64,000 nt of DNA from Paenibacillus sp. FSL H8-0537 (GTDB lineage: Bacteria; Bacillota; Bacilli; Paenibacillales; Paenibacillaceae): positions 1,351,501-1,415,500 of the forward strand of contig NZ_CP150290.1 in assembly GCF_038051995.1 (NCBI RefSeq). Reading direction: 5' to 3'. This document shows positions 1 to 8,296 of the stretch, one piece after another. How positions within the stretch are numbered: the stretch's first letter is position 1; the number at the start of each line of letters is the position of its first letter. A program made the translations under genes and the position numbers. A model generated the notes under the pieces. The model ran no database searches, had not been told where the DNA came from, and saw only the letters and a list, made by a program, of their open reading frames with translations.

Positions 1-83
1 TTAGCGAAATTGTTGGCAGCAGCGATATTTCCGGCACCTGCCGCTCTTTTCTAGACAAGCTGGATAAATGGGGAGAGTCGTAA
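1..83 (+). CDS. C-terminal end of a ThiE/TenI-like protein (partial)
   Basis: A reading frame open from the window edge (first full codon at base 3) ends at TAA 81-83. It gives a 26-residue tail beginning SEIVGSSDIS. The pattern Ser-x-Ile-x-Gly-x-x-Asp followed by an Arg/Leu-rich helix resembles the C-terminus of thiamin-phosphate synthase or TenI (typically VVSAI.GA.DP....). The stop overlaps the thiS ATG (TAATG), so the two genes are translationally coupled, as expected in a thiazole operon. Only the tail is visible, so ThiE and TenI cannot be separated and the call rests partly on context. Confidence 0.5.
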   Translation, partial: SEIVGSSDISGTCRSFLDKLDKWGES

Positions 84-280
84 TGGAACTAGTCATTAAC
101 GGTGTGAAGCAGGAGCTGGCAGCGAAGACGATTGAAGAGGTCATTGCCCATTTTGGCCTCGCGGGCAAGCCGGTTGTCGTTGAAGCTGACGGAGCGGTGC
201 TGACCCAGGAGCAATGGGAAGCAACCGAGGTTCGTGAAGGCATGAAAATCGAGCTTGTACATTTTGTAGGAGGAGGCTAA
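83..280 (+). CDS. thiS: Sulfur carrier protein ThiS
   Basis: A 65-residue ubiquitin-like protein ending in Gly-Gly-Gly. The terminal Gly-Gly is the site that ThiF adenylates and that carries the thiocarboxylate used by ThiG to build the thiazole of thiamin. An in-frame ATG lies at 68, but the ATG at 83 is preferred: GGGGAG sits 7 bases upstream and it overlaps the preceding stop. thiG follows after 5 bases. No thiF is in the window, so adenylation must come from a gene upstream of the window or elsewhere. Confidence 0.92.
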   Translation: MELVINGVKQELAAKTIEEVIAHFGLAGKPVVVEADGAVLTQEQWEATEVREGMKIELVHFVGGG

Positions 281-285
281 AGCGA

Positions 286-1065
286 ATGAAACCGGATGTA
301 TGGCATATTGGCAACCATGAACTAACGTCACGATTTTTTATCGGCACCGGGCTTTTCCCAAGCCCTTATGTACAGAGGGAGGCGATTGAGGCGTCAGGCG
401 CCGAGGTGCTGACGTTCGCTATTCGCCGCATTAACTTGGAGGCGACCGAGGACGATTCGATTCTTCAGCATTTGCAAGGGAAGTCGTATCAATATTTGCC
501 GAATACTTCAGGGGCAAGCACGGCGGAGGAAGCGGTGCGGATTGCACGTCTTGCGCGGGCTTCGGGTCTCAGTGACTGGATCAAGGTCGAGATTAGCGCC
601 AATGAACGCACGCTGCTGCCTGATCCGATTGAAACACTGAAGGCGACGGAAATTCTCGTAAAAGAGGGCTTTACCGTCCTTCCGTACACGTCGGATGATC
701 CGGTTATTTGCAAGCGGCTGGAGGAAGCGGGTGCTGCGGCTGTAATGCCGGGAGCGGCTCCAATTGGCACGGGTCTTGGTATTTTGAATCCTTATAATTT
801 GGGCCTTATTGTAGAGGAAGCGAAGGTTCCGATTATCGTCGATGCCGGACTTGGCTCGGTCAGCGATGTTACGCAGGCAATGGAGCTTGGCGTGGCGGGC
901 GTGCTGATGAATACACCGGTTGCGAAGGCGAAAGATCCGGCAGGCATGGCGCGGGCGATGAGGCTCGGCATCGAAGCTGGCCGTCTGGCTTATTTGTCCG
1001 GCCGTATTTCGAAGAAGCGTTATGCTTCGGCAAGCAGCGGTTACGAGGAGTTTAAGCTGAAATAA
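286..1065 (+). CDS. thiG: Thiazole synthase ThiG
   Basis: A 259-residue TIM-barrel protein of normal ThiG length. It condenses 1-deoxyxylulose 5-phosphate, dehydroglycine and ThiS-thiocarboxylate into the thiazole phosphate. Lys100 in the WIKVEI strand is the expected Schiff-base lysine; the phosphate-binding stretches PGAAPIGTG and DAGLG are intact. AGGAGG lies just upstream. The dehydroglycine would come from ThiO, encoded next, which fits the aerobic version of the pathway. Confidence 0.97.
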   Translation: MKPDVWHIGNHELTSRFFIGTGLFPSPYVQREAIEASGAEVLTFAIRRINLEATEDDSILQHLQGKSYQYLPNTSGASTAEEAVRIARLARASGLSDWIKVEISANERTLLPDPIETLKATEILVKEGFTVLPYTSDDPVICKRLEEAGAAAVMPGAAPIGTGLGILNPYNLGLIVEEAKVPIIVDAGLGSVSDVTQAMELGVAGVLMNTPVAKAKDPAGMARAMRLGIEAGRLAYLSGRISKKRYASASSGYEEFKLK

Positions 1066-1098
1066 CAGCATCATTCAACAAGGAAAGCTGGTTAGGAC

Positions 1099-2208
1099 AT
1101 GGGAGAACGAATTGTAATCATGGGCGGCGGCATTATTGGCTTATCCTGTGCGTTCGAGCTGCGCAGCCGCGGCTATCAGGTGACTGTGCTGGAAATTGGC
1201 AGCTGCGGGGGACAGGCATCCGGAGCGGCTGCGGGGATGCTGGCTCCTTTTTCGGAAAATGTAGAGGGGCCGGATGATTTTTTTCGCTTATGTGCGCAGA
1301 GCTTGCGGCTTTATCCTTCCTTTACAGACCGCGTAAAGCAGGTTTCCGACCTGCCTTTCGAATATACCGAATCTGGAAGCATGTATATCGCTTACCATGA
1401 TGCGGATATTTTGGCGCTTGAAGGCAGGCTGCGCTGGCAGCGGGAGTATGGTTCGTCGGGCAGCCTGCTTGAGGGTGGCGACGTATTTCGGCTGGAGCCA
1501 AAGCTGTCAGGCAAGGTGCGGGCAGCGCTGTATACGCCGGAGGAAAGCCATCTGTATGCGCCGCATTATGTTAAAGCGCTGGAGGATGCCTGCCGCTTGA
1601 TGGATGTTCACATTCATGAGCATTTGGAGCAGGTTGCGATTAAGGACTGGCAGAGCTCGGTCGTGCTGGAAGCAGCGGACGGGCGTGTTTTTGAAGGGGA
1701 CCGGCTCGTTGTATGCTCGGGAGCTTGGGCGCAGCAGCTGGAAGCTGCATTTGGCCTTCGCATTCCGGTCTATCCGATTCGCGGACAAATTTGCGCCTAT
1801 ATGGCGGAGGAAAAGCCCGTTCATCATATGGTGTTTTGCAATCAAGGCTATCTCGTGGCCAAGGAAAATAATACGCTCGTATGCGGCGCTTCTGAGGATA
1901 TAGCTGGATTCGAGACGACCGTTACGGAGAAGGGCATTGAACGCCTGCGAAAATGGAACAAGCAAGCTTTCCCGTTTCTCGAAACGTGGACGCCATTCCA
2001 CACCTGGGCGGGCCTTCGCCCATCCACGCAGGATGGTTTTCCGCTGCTTGGTGCGCTCGCGCAATCGGGCCGCGTCGTGATGGCGGTAGGGCATTACCGC
2101 AATGGGATTTTGCTCAGTCCGGTTACAGCACAGCTCGTGGCTGATAGCGTAGAAGGCAAGAAGCTGCCGGACTTCATGCGGGCATTCGCTCCTGAGCGTT
2201 TCAGCTAG
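1099..2208 (+). CDS. thiO: Glycine oxidase ThiO (FAD-dependent)
   Basis: A 369-residue DAO-family flavoprotein. The Rossmann motif GGGIIG is at residues 9-14 with the ribose-binding Glu32. Near the C-terminus GLRPSTQDG and GHYRNGILLSP match the substrate- and flavin-contacting segments of glycine oxidases. It converts glycine to the imine used by ThiG, releasing hydrogen peroxide. It starts 33 bases after thiG with AGGAAAG upstream and is almost certainly in the same transcript. Other DAO-family amine oxidases are possible by sequence alone, but the position settles the role. Confidence 0.9.
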   Translation: MGERIVIMGGGIIGLSCAFELRSRGYQVTVLEIGSCGGQASGAAAGMLAPFSENVEGPDDFFRLCAQSLRLYPSFTDRVKQVSDLPFEYTESGSMYIAYHDADILALEGRLRWQREYGSSGSLLEGGDVFRLEPKLSGKVRAALYTPEESHLYAPHYVKALEDACRLMDVHIHEHLEQVAIKDWQSSVVLEAADGRVFEGDRLVVCSGAWAQQLEAAFGLRIPVYPIRGQICAYMAEEKPVHHMVFCNQGYLVAKENNTLVCGASEDIAGFETTVTEKGIERLRKWNKQAFPFLETWTPFHTWAGLRPSTQDGFPLLGALAQSGRVVMAVGHYRNGILLSPVTAQLVADSVEGKKLPDFMRAFAPERFS

Positions 2209-2302
2209 GCAGAGATAGGCAGAGCTAGGTACAGCGAGCTGGAGTTGGAGCTGGAAGTGGAAATCTGCGAAACCGAGAATCGGTGGACAAGCGTTTGATC
2301 TA

Positions 2303-2394
2303 AAATATAAGCATTTATAAGTTTCCTACTTATCATTAGGCTTATATTTCTCGGAGTGAAACGCGCCGCCGAAGGGCGGCGACAGCCGTTTCAC
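2303..2394. repeat. Dispersed hairpin repeat, family 1 copy 1, with AT-rich hairpin
   Basis: Two stem-loops lie side by side in the thiO-thiD gap. The first pairs AAATATAAG (2303-2311) with CTTATATTT (2341-2349), with an inner ATAAG/CTTAT stem. The second runs from GTGAAACG (2356) to CGTTTCAC (ends 2394), with GCCGCC/GGGCGGC inside. The second hairpin recurs at 17145, 17241 and 47597. It has no U-run and so is not a typical terminator. Confidence 0.75.
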
Positions 2395-2435
2395 CTTGGT
2401 TCTGTATTTGATGAAGAGAGGGGCGTGAGCAAAAC

Positions 2436-3284
2436 ATGAGCGTACATGAGAATGGGCAGGCACCACGCAGCGTCCCGACTGCTTTGACGATTGCGGGCTC
2501 GGACAGCGGCGGCGGGGCGGGCATTCAAGCGGATCTGAAAACCTTTCAGGAGCTTGGCGTATTCGGCATGTCCGCGGTGACCGCGATTACTGCGCAAAAT
2601 ACACTTGGTGTGCAGGGTGTATTTCCGCTCAGCGTGGAAGCCGTTGTGCAGCAAATGTATTCGGTCGGCTCGGATATTGGCGTCGATGCGCTGAAGACGG
2701 GCATGCTGTTCAATAGCGAGATCATTACGGCTGTTGCCGCAACGATTGCCGAGCTTGGCTGGAAAAATGTTGTCGTAGACCCGGTTATGATCGCCAAAGG
2801 CGGAGCCTCGCTGCTGCAAGAGGAAGCTATCCGGGCGATGACGGACAAGCTGCTGCCTGTAACGACGGTGATTACGCCGAACATACCGGAAGCGGAGAAG
2901 CTGACGGGCATTGCAATTGTCACGGCGGACGATAAGCGGGAAGCGGCGAAACGGCTCGCTGGATATGGAGCGGGCTACGTTATTATTAAGGGCGGCCACG
3001 ATACGGGCGAGGAAGCTATCGATCTGCTGTATGACGGCAGCGGCTTTACCGAGCTGGCAGGCAAACGCGTTGCAACGGCCCGCACGCATGGCACGGGCTG
3101 TACCTTTTCGGCGGCGCTTGCGGCAGGACTTGCCGAAGGAGCGGATATGGAAGCGGCGATGCGCCAAGCGAAGGCGTTTATTCAAGCGGCCATCGAGGAC
3201 GGCATTCAGATTGGCGGGGGGCATGGACCGACGAACCACTGGGCGTACCAGCGCAGCAAGCGAGCATTGCAAGCCCCCCTATAG
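2436..3284 (+). CDS. thiD: Hydroxymethylpyrimidine/phosphomethylpyrimidine kinase ThiD
   Basis: A 282-residue ribokinase-fold kinase that phosphorylates HMP and HMP-P in the pyrimidine branch of thiamin synthesis. AGSDSGGGAGIQADLKTF near residue 23 is the hallmark ThiD motif. THGTGCTFSAALA near residue 210 holds the anion hole and catalytic residues. The N-terminus is about 15 residues longer than usual before the first strand. GAGGGGCG is upstream of the ATG. It is 227 bases from thiO, separated by a hairpin repeat, so it may have its own promoter or be moderated by the hairpins. A PdxK-type pyridoxal kinase activity is possible as a side reaction in this family. Confidence 0.93.
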   Translation: MSVHENGQAPRSVPTALTIAGSDSGGGAGIQADLKTFQELGVFGMSAVTAITAQNTLGVQGVFPLSVEAVVQQMYSVGSDIGVDALKTGMLFNSEIITAVAATIAELGWKNVVVDPVMIAKGGASLLQEEAIRAMTDKLLPVTTVITPNIPEAEKLTGIAIVTADDKREAAKRLAGYGAGYVIIKGGHDTGEEAIDLLYDGSGFTELAGKRVATARTHGTGCTFSAALAAGLAEGADMEAAMRQAKAFIQAAIEDGIQIGGGHGPTNHWAYQRSKRALQAPL

Positions 3285-3287
3285 TAG

Positions 3288-3342
3288 AAAAAGCTATGCG
3301 GCTTCCGGTTATGTTCAAACCGAAGGTTGCATAGCTTTTTTT
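3288..3342. terminator. Bidirectional rho-independent terminator
   Basis: AAAAGCTATGC pairs with GCATAGCTTTT across a second complementary segment (CTTCCGGTT/AACCGAAG). There is a T-run on the right and an A-run on the left, so it can end thiD on the plus strand and the convergent small gene on the minus strand. Confidence 0.9.
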
Positions 3343-3383
3343 ACGTACTTGCTGCCTATCTGTTGTCTAGCTGCGTCTACCGG

Positions 3384-3623
3384 CTAAGTCCAGCCCCAGA
3401 AAAAACCTTCACGGTCCCAGGCTGCCTTGCCGCCATGGCCTTTTTTGAACGCTTTTTTTACTTCCTTGTCGATCGACGTATTTCCTTGCTCATTCACGTA
3501 AATGAACTGCTCTCCAAAATGCTCTGTAATATGGGCAACGGCCTTCTCCTGATGAAGAATGCCGGCAAACTTCAGTTCTCCGAGCATCCAATCGGCTACA
3601 TCCTGTGCGGTATGGCTCAACAT
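3384..3623 (-). CDS. Small DUF6953-type protein
   Basis: A 79-residue soluble protein starting MLSHTAQDVADWML with AGAGGAAGAG just upstream of its ATG. The pattern of an acidic N-terminal helix, an FGEQFIY segment followed by NEQGNTSIDKEV, and a terminal Trp-rich piece is that of the uncharacterised DUF6953 family of Bacillales (family name from memory). Function unknown. It converges with thiD onto a shared terminator and stands alone. Confidence 0.75.
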   Translation of the reverse strand: MLSHTAQDVADWMLGELKFAGILHQEKAVAHITEHFGEQFIYVNEQGNTSIDKEVKKAFKKGHGGKAAWDREGFFWGWT

Positions 3624-3834
3624 ATCTCTTCCTCTCTATTTCACAGCTCTCGCCCACTATTATAATCAACGGCAGCGAATATGCCAAATTTCCCGCAATT
3701 TGATTATCTGGTCGATGTCCAATCATTATTCTTATACAATGCGAAATACGCATAAATTGAATCAAAGCTTCCATCAACATTTGTCAAAATGAAGGAGGAA
3801 TCTCCATCCATTACGACTTTTCCTTGAATTTCAC

Positions 3835-3862
3835 TAAACAATTGACCGTCTATAGCCGATAT
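3835..3862 (+). promoter_or_regulatory. Sigma-D (motility) promoter
   Basis: TAAA at 3835-3838 and GCCGATAT at 3855-3862 with a 16-base spacer is a full match to the Bacillus sigma-D consensus (TAAA, 14-16 bases, GCCGATAT). It lies 45 bases before the chemoreceptor start, so that gene should be expressed with the flagellar regulon. Confidence 0.88.
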
Positions 3863-3906
3863 TTCTATTCATGAATAGTAATTAAATAAATAGGCGGGTG
3901 GGTCTC

Positions 3907-6048
3907 ATGTTTTTTAAATTATTAAGTCCTTTCACAGCTCTTATGTCCAAGTTGAAGTATGCACAGAAGTTCATGGTCGTTAGTGCTCTGTTTATGATCC
4001 CGCTGGTTTTGCTGCTTGTTCTATGGGTTAGCGAGCAGCAAGGAAACATTAAGTATATTAAAAAAGAACATGAAGGCGTGGCTTATATTAAAGATATAAT
4101 GCCGCTTATGCTCCAAGTGCAGCAGCACCGTGGGCTATCATCCGGCTTGTTGAATGGAAATCCTGATGCCAAGGCAGAGGTAGATGCCAAATCACAGGAA
4201 ATTGCGGGCTTGATTCAAACGCTAGACCCAGCTATAAAAGCGTCAGGCATGGCGGGGGCGCAGGAGCTGTGGGAGGCCTGGAAGCAGCAGTGGACACAAT
4301 TGGATTCGAGCAACGCTACGATGAAGGCTGACGACAGTTTTGACAACCATTCCACGCTTGTTTTAGATTTAACTAATATTATGAACAAGCTCTCTGATGA
4401 ATCGGGCCTGTCCCTTGATACGCAGATGGATTCTTATTATTTGGGTTCTATGTTCGTGCAGCAAATTCCTGCGCTCATGGAGCATGCGGCGCTTATTCGC
4501 GGCAAAGGAAATGGTGTGCTTACCAGCAAAGCAATGGGGGATGACGAAGAAATCAAGCTTCGTTTGGAAGCGGAAATGATTAATTATTCCCTGACGAATA
4601 TGAATAAGTCGCTGAGCAGCGCTTTAAGCTGGAACGAGGCACTGATACCATCATTGGAGAAAAGTGGCGCGATGACTGCGACATCGCTCAAAAGCTTTGT
4701 AGCGCTGCTTAAAACAGGTGTCCTTAACGGCTCTAACTTGACCATGGATGGGTCGGAGTTTTTTAAGTCGGGAACGGCGTCGATTGGTGTGTTAAACGAC
4801 TTTTATGTCCAGGTGAATACAGAGCTTGAGCAGGTGCTCCAGCAGCGTATCGATGAGCTGACGGCGACTCGAAATATGCTGCTTGGCTTGACGGCTCTGT
4901 CCTTGCTGCTCGTGGCTATTTTCTACGTGGCTTTCTACCGTAATGTGATGGTAACGGTGGCTGCACTCCGTAATCGTGCGGATGCAATGGCGAAAGGCGA
5001 CTTTTCCAAAGAACTCAATTTGGAAACGCGGGATGAGCTGCGTCAGGTCGGCCTGTCATTTAATGAAATGATTCGCTCCTTGAATGGGCTGCTGCGGAGA
5101 AACCAGATCGTATCTGAGCAGGCAGCGGCTTCGTCGGAGGAGCTCACAGCTATTTCACATGAATCGACGCAGGCGATGAAGCAAATTGCCGAGTCGATTC
5201 AAGGGGTATCCGAAGGAACGGACGTACAGCGCGTATCGGCGGATGAAACGTCGAAAGCGATGAATGAAATGGCGGTTGGCATTACCCGAATCGCCGAAGC
5301 AGCATCGGAAGTGGCGGACGCTGCGGTCAAGGTGACGGGCAACGCTCAAGTAGGCGAAGAGCAGCTTGGACAGACGGTACGCCAAATGAACAGTATTCAA
5401 GCATCGGCTGTCCGTTCGGGCGAGGTCGTCTCCAAGCTGGATGAGCATTCGGCGCAAATTGGCCAAATCGTGCAAGCGGTTATGGCGATAGCCAAGCAGA
5501 CGCAGCTATTGTCGCTGAATGCGAATATTGAAGCAGCGAGAGCTGGCGAGCATGGACGGGGCTTTAGCGTCGTAGCCTCCGAAGTAGGCAAGCTGGCCGA
5601 GCAGACGAGTGAGTCGGTGCAGACGATATCTGAGCTGGTCAGAGATATTCGGACGCTGGTGAGCGAGAATGTGAAGGCGATGAGCGAGATGAAATCGGAG
5701 ACGGCTTCTGGTCTTGCCTCTATTGAGCAGGCAAATACGACGATTGGCGATATTTTGCATGAGGTTCGCTCGATGAGCGATCAAATTCAGGAAGTGTCGG
5801 CAGCCGCCGAGGAAATTTCCGCAGGCATGGAAGAGGTCACGGCATCGGTTGGCGAAGTAGCGAACATCTCGAATAAAACGTCGGATGAGGCGGAAACGAT
5901 GGCCGCAGCTACGGAGGAGCAGCTTGCGTCGATGGAGGAAATTCAAGCATCGGCGGAAGCGCTGCGCGATATGGCCCAGCAGCTGCAGGATGATCTCAGC
6001 CACTTCGTACTGAGCAGCGAGGACACACAGCAAATGAAGGCTGGATAG
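3907..6048 (+). CDS. Methyl-accepting chemotaxis protein, helical sensor domain
   Basis: 713 residues from the ATG at 3907, which has GGCGGGTGG upstream; a GTG at 3898 is possible but lacks a site. Order: TM1 about 21-41; an all-helical extracellular sensor about 45-323, containing QQHRGLSSGLL, reminiscent of NIT-type sensors; TM2 about 324-345; HAMP about 346-398; and the cytoplasmic coiled-coil signalling domain. The conserved hairpin tip QTQLLSLNANIEAARAGE is intact. It should drive CheA at the pole. The ligand is unknown and no che genes are nearby, so it is an orphan receptor. Confidence 0.94.
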   Translation: MFFKLLSPFTALMSKLKYAQKFMVVSALFMIPLVLLLVLWVSEQQGNIKYIKKEHEGVAYIKDIMPLMLQVQQHRGLSSGLLNGNPDAKAEVDAKSQEIAGLIQTLDPAIKASGMAGAQELWEAWKQQWTQLDSSNATMKADDSFDNHSTLVLDLTNIMNKLSDESGLSLDTQMDSYYLGSMFVQQIPALMEHAALIRGKGNGVLTSKAMGDDEEIKLRLEAEMINYSLTNMNKSLSSALSWNEALIPSLEKSGAMTATSLKSFVALLKTGVLNGSNLTMDGSEFFKSGTASIGVLNDFYVQVNTELEQVLQQRIDELTATRNMLLGLTALSLLLVAIFYVAFYRNVMVTVAALRNRADAMAKGDFSKELNLETRDELRQVGLSFNEMIRSLNGLLRRNQIVSEQAAASSEELTAISHESTQAMKQIAESIQGVSEGTDVQRVSADETSKAMNEMAVGITRIAEAASEVADAAVKVTGNAQVGEEQLGQTVRQMNSIQASAVRSGEVVSKLDEHSAQIGQIVQAVMAIAKQTQLLSLNANIEAARAGEHGRGFSVVASEVGKLAEQTSESVQTISELVRDIRTLVSENVKAMSEMKSETASGLASIEQANTTIGDILHEVRSMSDQIQEVSAAAEEISAGMEEVTASVGEVANISNKTSDEAETMAAATEEQLASMEEIQASAEALRDMAQQLQDDLSHFVLSSEDTQQMKAG

Positions 6049-6060
6049 CGCGGAATCATG

Positions 6061-6107
6061 GATAATGCTCGGGCTGTGCAGACAGTATGAGCATTATCCT
6101 TTTTTTT
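6061..6107 (+). terminator. Terminator of the chemoreceptor gene
   Basis: GATAATGCTC (6061-6070) pairs with GAGCATTATC (6089-6098) followed by a run of eight T. Confidence 0.93.
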
Positions 6108-6171
6108 ATTTGGATAGAGTGGGATGGTAGAATGAGAGCAGCATTGAAAAGAACATAAAGGAGAGCAAGCA

Positions 6172-6825
6172 ATGAGATTTGTGAAAAGAACATTGATTTA
6201 TATATTGGTCGCGATTCCGCTCATTTTTCTATTGAATTATTTAAAGGTTGAAGGGCCGGCAGCGATTGTCATTATATTTTTAACGTTTTTGGCTGTGACA
6301 CTGGGCCCATTATTTTATACGATTTTAGGAACGAGAAGCTTGGTGAAAATTGAGAGGTTTCTGCTCGCGAACCGCAGCATACCCAGTTATTATATCAACT
6401 ACACGGTAGCCAATCGTTTGGATGACGAGTTTGAAGAGACGATGGCGAAGCTGCTCAAGCAGTACAAGCAAAAAAATAAACAGGCGCTGTTCAAGACGCT
6501 CCAAGCTCACTATAACAAGGATATCCAAAATGTTTTACACGAAATTGAGCTGATTCAGCCAGTGGAATATAGGCATTATTATCAAGCTTATTATTACATC
6601 GAGCGAAGAGAGTTCGCTGAGGCTCACGATCATATAAACCGAATCTCGAAGGCATGGATGAAGCAGTCGCTGCTATCTTACATGGAGTATAAACAGGGCA
6701 ATCGGCCAAGGGCAATTGAGCTGGCGGAGGAAGCGATGCAGGCAGCAAGGGGGCTCCAGCTGTATGTAATGGTGAAAACATTCGAACGGGAGTATCCCGA
6801 GTTAAGGCAGCAGATGGAGAAGTGA
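6172..6825 (+). CDS. Two-TM membrane protein with helical repeat (TPR-like) tail
   Basis: A 217-residue protein with AAAGGAGAG upstream. Two hydrophobic segments (about 7-25 and 30-53) are followed by about 160 residues of charged helices with Tyr/Ala spacing (YYQAYYYIERREFAEA, YKQGNRPRAIELAEEA) suggestive of one or two TPR-like hairpins facing the cytoplasm. No enzyme motif is seen. It stands between two terminators as a single-gene unit. I do not recognise a named family; a scaffold or assembly role would be a guess. Confidence 0.75.
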   Translation: MRFVKRTLIYILVAIPLIFLLNYLKVEGPAAIVIIFLTFLAVTLGPLFYTILGTRSLVKIERFLLANRSIPSYYINYTVANRLDDEFEETMAKLLKQYKQKNKQALFKTLQAHYNKDIQNVLHEIELIQPVEYRHYYQAYYYIERREFAEAHDHINRISKAWMKQSLLSYMEYKQGNRPRAIELAEEAMQAARGLQLYVMVKTFEREYPELRQQMEK

Positions 6826-6891
6826 CGCTCGTTATGGTCGCGGGGCATTCTAGACGCATCGTATAGAAACGAATGAGCCGTAAAGGGGAAA

Positions 6892-6948
6892 AGATGCAGA
6901 ACAGGCCGTTGCTAAAGCAGCAACGATGTCCGTTCTGCATTTTTTTTC
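6892..6948 (+). terminator. Rho-independent terminator
   Basis: ATGCAGAAC pairs with GTTCTGCAT, with an internal CGTTGCT/AGCAACG stem, then eight T. Confidence 0.93.
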
Positions 6949-7019
6949 GCTGGCAAAAGCGTTCGCGCGATTATAGATTTTTATAATCGACTAATAGATT
7001 ATTTCTGGGCTGATGCCGA

Positions 7020-7064
7020 TTGACGATTGGCTAGGGGTAACCTATACTTGCCTAAATACAAGTA
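7020..7064 (+). promoter_or_regulatory. Sigma-A promoter with overlapping palindromic operator
   Basis: TTGACG (7020-7025), 17 bases, TATACT (7043-7048). An inverted repeat TACTTG (7045-7050)/CAAGTA (7059-7064) with an 8-base spacer overlaps the -10 box and the start-point region, the usual place for a repressor. The regulator is not encoded nearby. Confidence 0.75.
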
Positions 7065-7130
7065 AACAACTATGAATAATGAGTATAAAGGACTGTGCAG
7101 CTGATTACAAACAAGGGGGCCCGCAAACAA

Positions 7131-8240
7131 ATGGTACAAGTAAAAGCACCAAATCAATATGTAAACGAGCCGAATGCCTGGGCAGACGGTGGAGCGAAAA
7201 TTGCAGAAATCGGCAGCAAGCTCTTTATTATCGGCGGGGAAAAAGCGCTTGAAGCAGCGGCTCCGCTGCTTGCCAGTCTAAATGCGGTCGATGTCACCTA
7301 TCAGGTGCATCGCTTTTCCGGGCAAGTAACGACGGAGCAGATCGCAGCCTACTCGGAGCTGGCAGCGAGCCAGGATATCAACGTGCTGGTTGGAATTGGC
7401 GGCGGTCGGGTGCTGGATTTGACGAAGGCGGTTGCGCAGCGGATTAATGTGCCGAGCGTGACGGTGCCGACAATTGCGGCAACCTGCGCGGCATGGTCAG
7501 CGCTCACCGTATTGTACGACGAGGAGGGGCGCTCGGCAGGCTACTTGCCGCTGAAGCAATCCCCGCAGCTGGTGCTTGCGGATACGGTAGCGCTTGCTGC
7601 TGCACCTAAGCGCTACCTCGCTTCGGGCATAGGCGATACGTATGTGAAATGGAACGAGACGGTCGTCAATGTGAAAAAGGTTCCGGCCGACCTTGATGTA
7701 CGGCTTGGCGTCAAAACGTCGGAGCTTGCGGTCGAGGTGCTGGACCGCTATGCGCAGCAGGCGTATGCAAACGCGGGCGACGGCATCGTGACACCCGCAT
7801 TCCATGAGGTGAGTCACGCAATTGTCTGGCTGGCCGGACAAGTGAACACCGTATCGGCAGGAGGCGCACGCGGCGCTTTGGCCCATGCCATCCACGACAG
7901 CCTGACGCAGTTTGCGCAAACGCATGGCTCGCTGCATGGCGAGAAGGTTGCGTTTGGGCTCGTTGCCCACACGCTGCTGCAAGGGCAAACGGCCGCGGAG
8001 ACGGAGCGGCTTGCTGCGAAGCTGGATGCACTTGGCCTGCCGGTTACGCTGGCGCAGCTCGGATTTGAAGAAAACGCACATAAAATCGCTTATGACATTG
8101 CGGGTAAAGTGCCGCTTGCTGGAGCGAAAGCTGCCGAGCTGCCATTCGCGGTTCATCCGGCGGCAATCGCTGAGGCGATTATTGCAGCGGACCAGCTGGG
8201 GCAGCGCATTAGAAGCAAGGCAGCTGCTGCTTCGCAATAA
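7131..8240 (+). CDS. Iron-type alcohol/glycerol dehydrogenase family oxidoreductase
   Basis: 369 residues from the ATG at 7131, preceded by AAGGGGG; an upstream in-frame GTG at 7095 lacks a site. GldA-like fold: NAD-binding GIGGGRVLDLTKA, then the metal ligands Asp in SGIGDTYVKW and His in AHAIHDSLT and SLHGEKVAFG. Closest by memory to the YbdH/HcxA (hydroxycarboxylate or 2-oxo acid reductase) branch rather than true glycerol dehydrogenase. It is first in an operon with an SsuABC-type importer (gap 56 bases), so its substrate is probably derived from the imported compound. This pairing is inference. Confidence 0.85.
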   Translation: MVQVKAPNQYVNEPNAWADGGAKIAEIGSKLFIIGGEKALEAAAPLLASLNAVDVTYQVHRFSGQVTTEQIAAYSELAASQDINVLVGIGGGRVLDLTKAVAQRINVPSVTVPTIAATCAAWSALTVLYDEEGRSAGYLPLKQSPQLVLADTVALAAAPKRYLASGIGDTYVKWNETVVNVKKVPADLDVRLGVKTSELAVEVLDRYAQQAYANAGDGIVTPAFHEVSHAIVWLAGQVNTVSAGGARGALAHAIHDSLTQFAQTHGSLHGEKVAFGLVAHTLLQGQTAAETERLAAKLDALGLPVTLAQLGFEENAHKIAYDIAGKVPLAGAKAAELPFAVHPAAIAEAIIAADQLGQRIRSKAAAASQ

Positions 8241-8296
8241 AGGGCATGCAATAAGGGGAAACCTTACACACGAGATCTAGAGAGGCGGAAACAACC

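Noticed and set aside
2209..2435. TPP riboswitch before thiD
   Set aside because: No CUGAGA-type or ACCTGAT-type conserved segments; the structure there is explained by the hairpin repeat.
2391..3272. 293-codon minus-strand frame opposite thiD
   Set aside because: Arg/His/Asn-rich shadow of a well-supported gene with the opposite codon pattern and no ribosome site.
6949..7130. S-box or T-box leader before the dehydrogenase-ABC operon
   Set aside because: The promoter lies only about 80 bases before the start, too short for either leader, and no conserved boxes are present.
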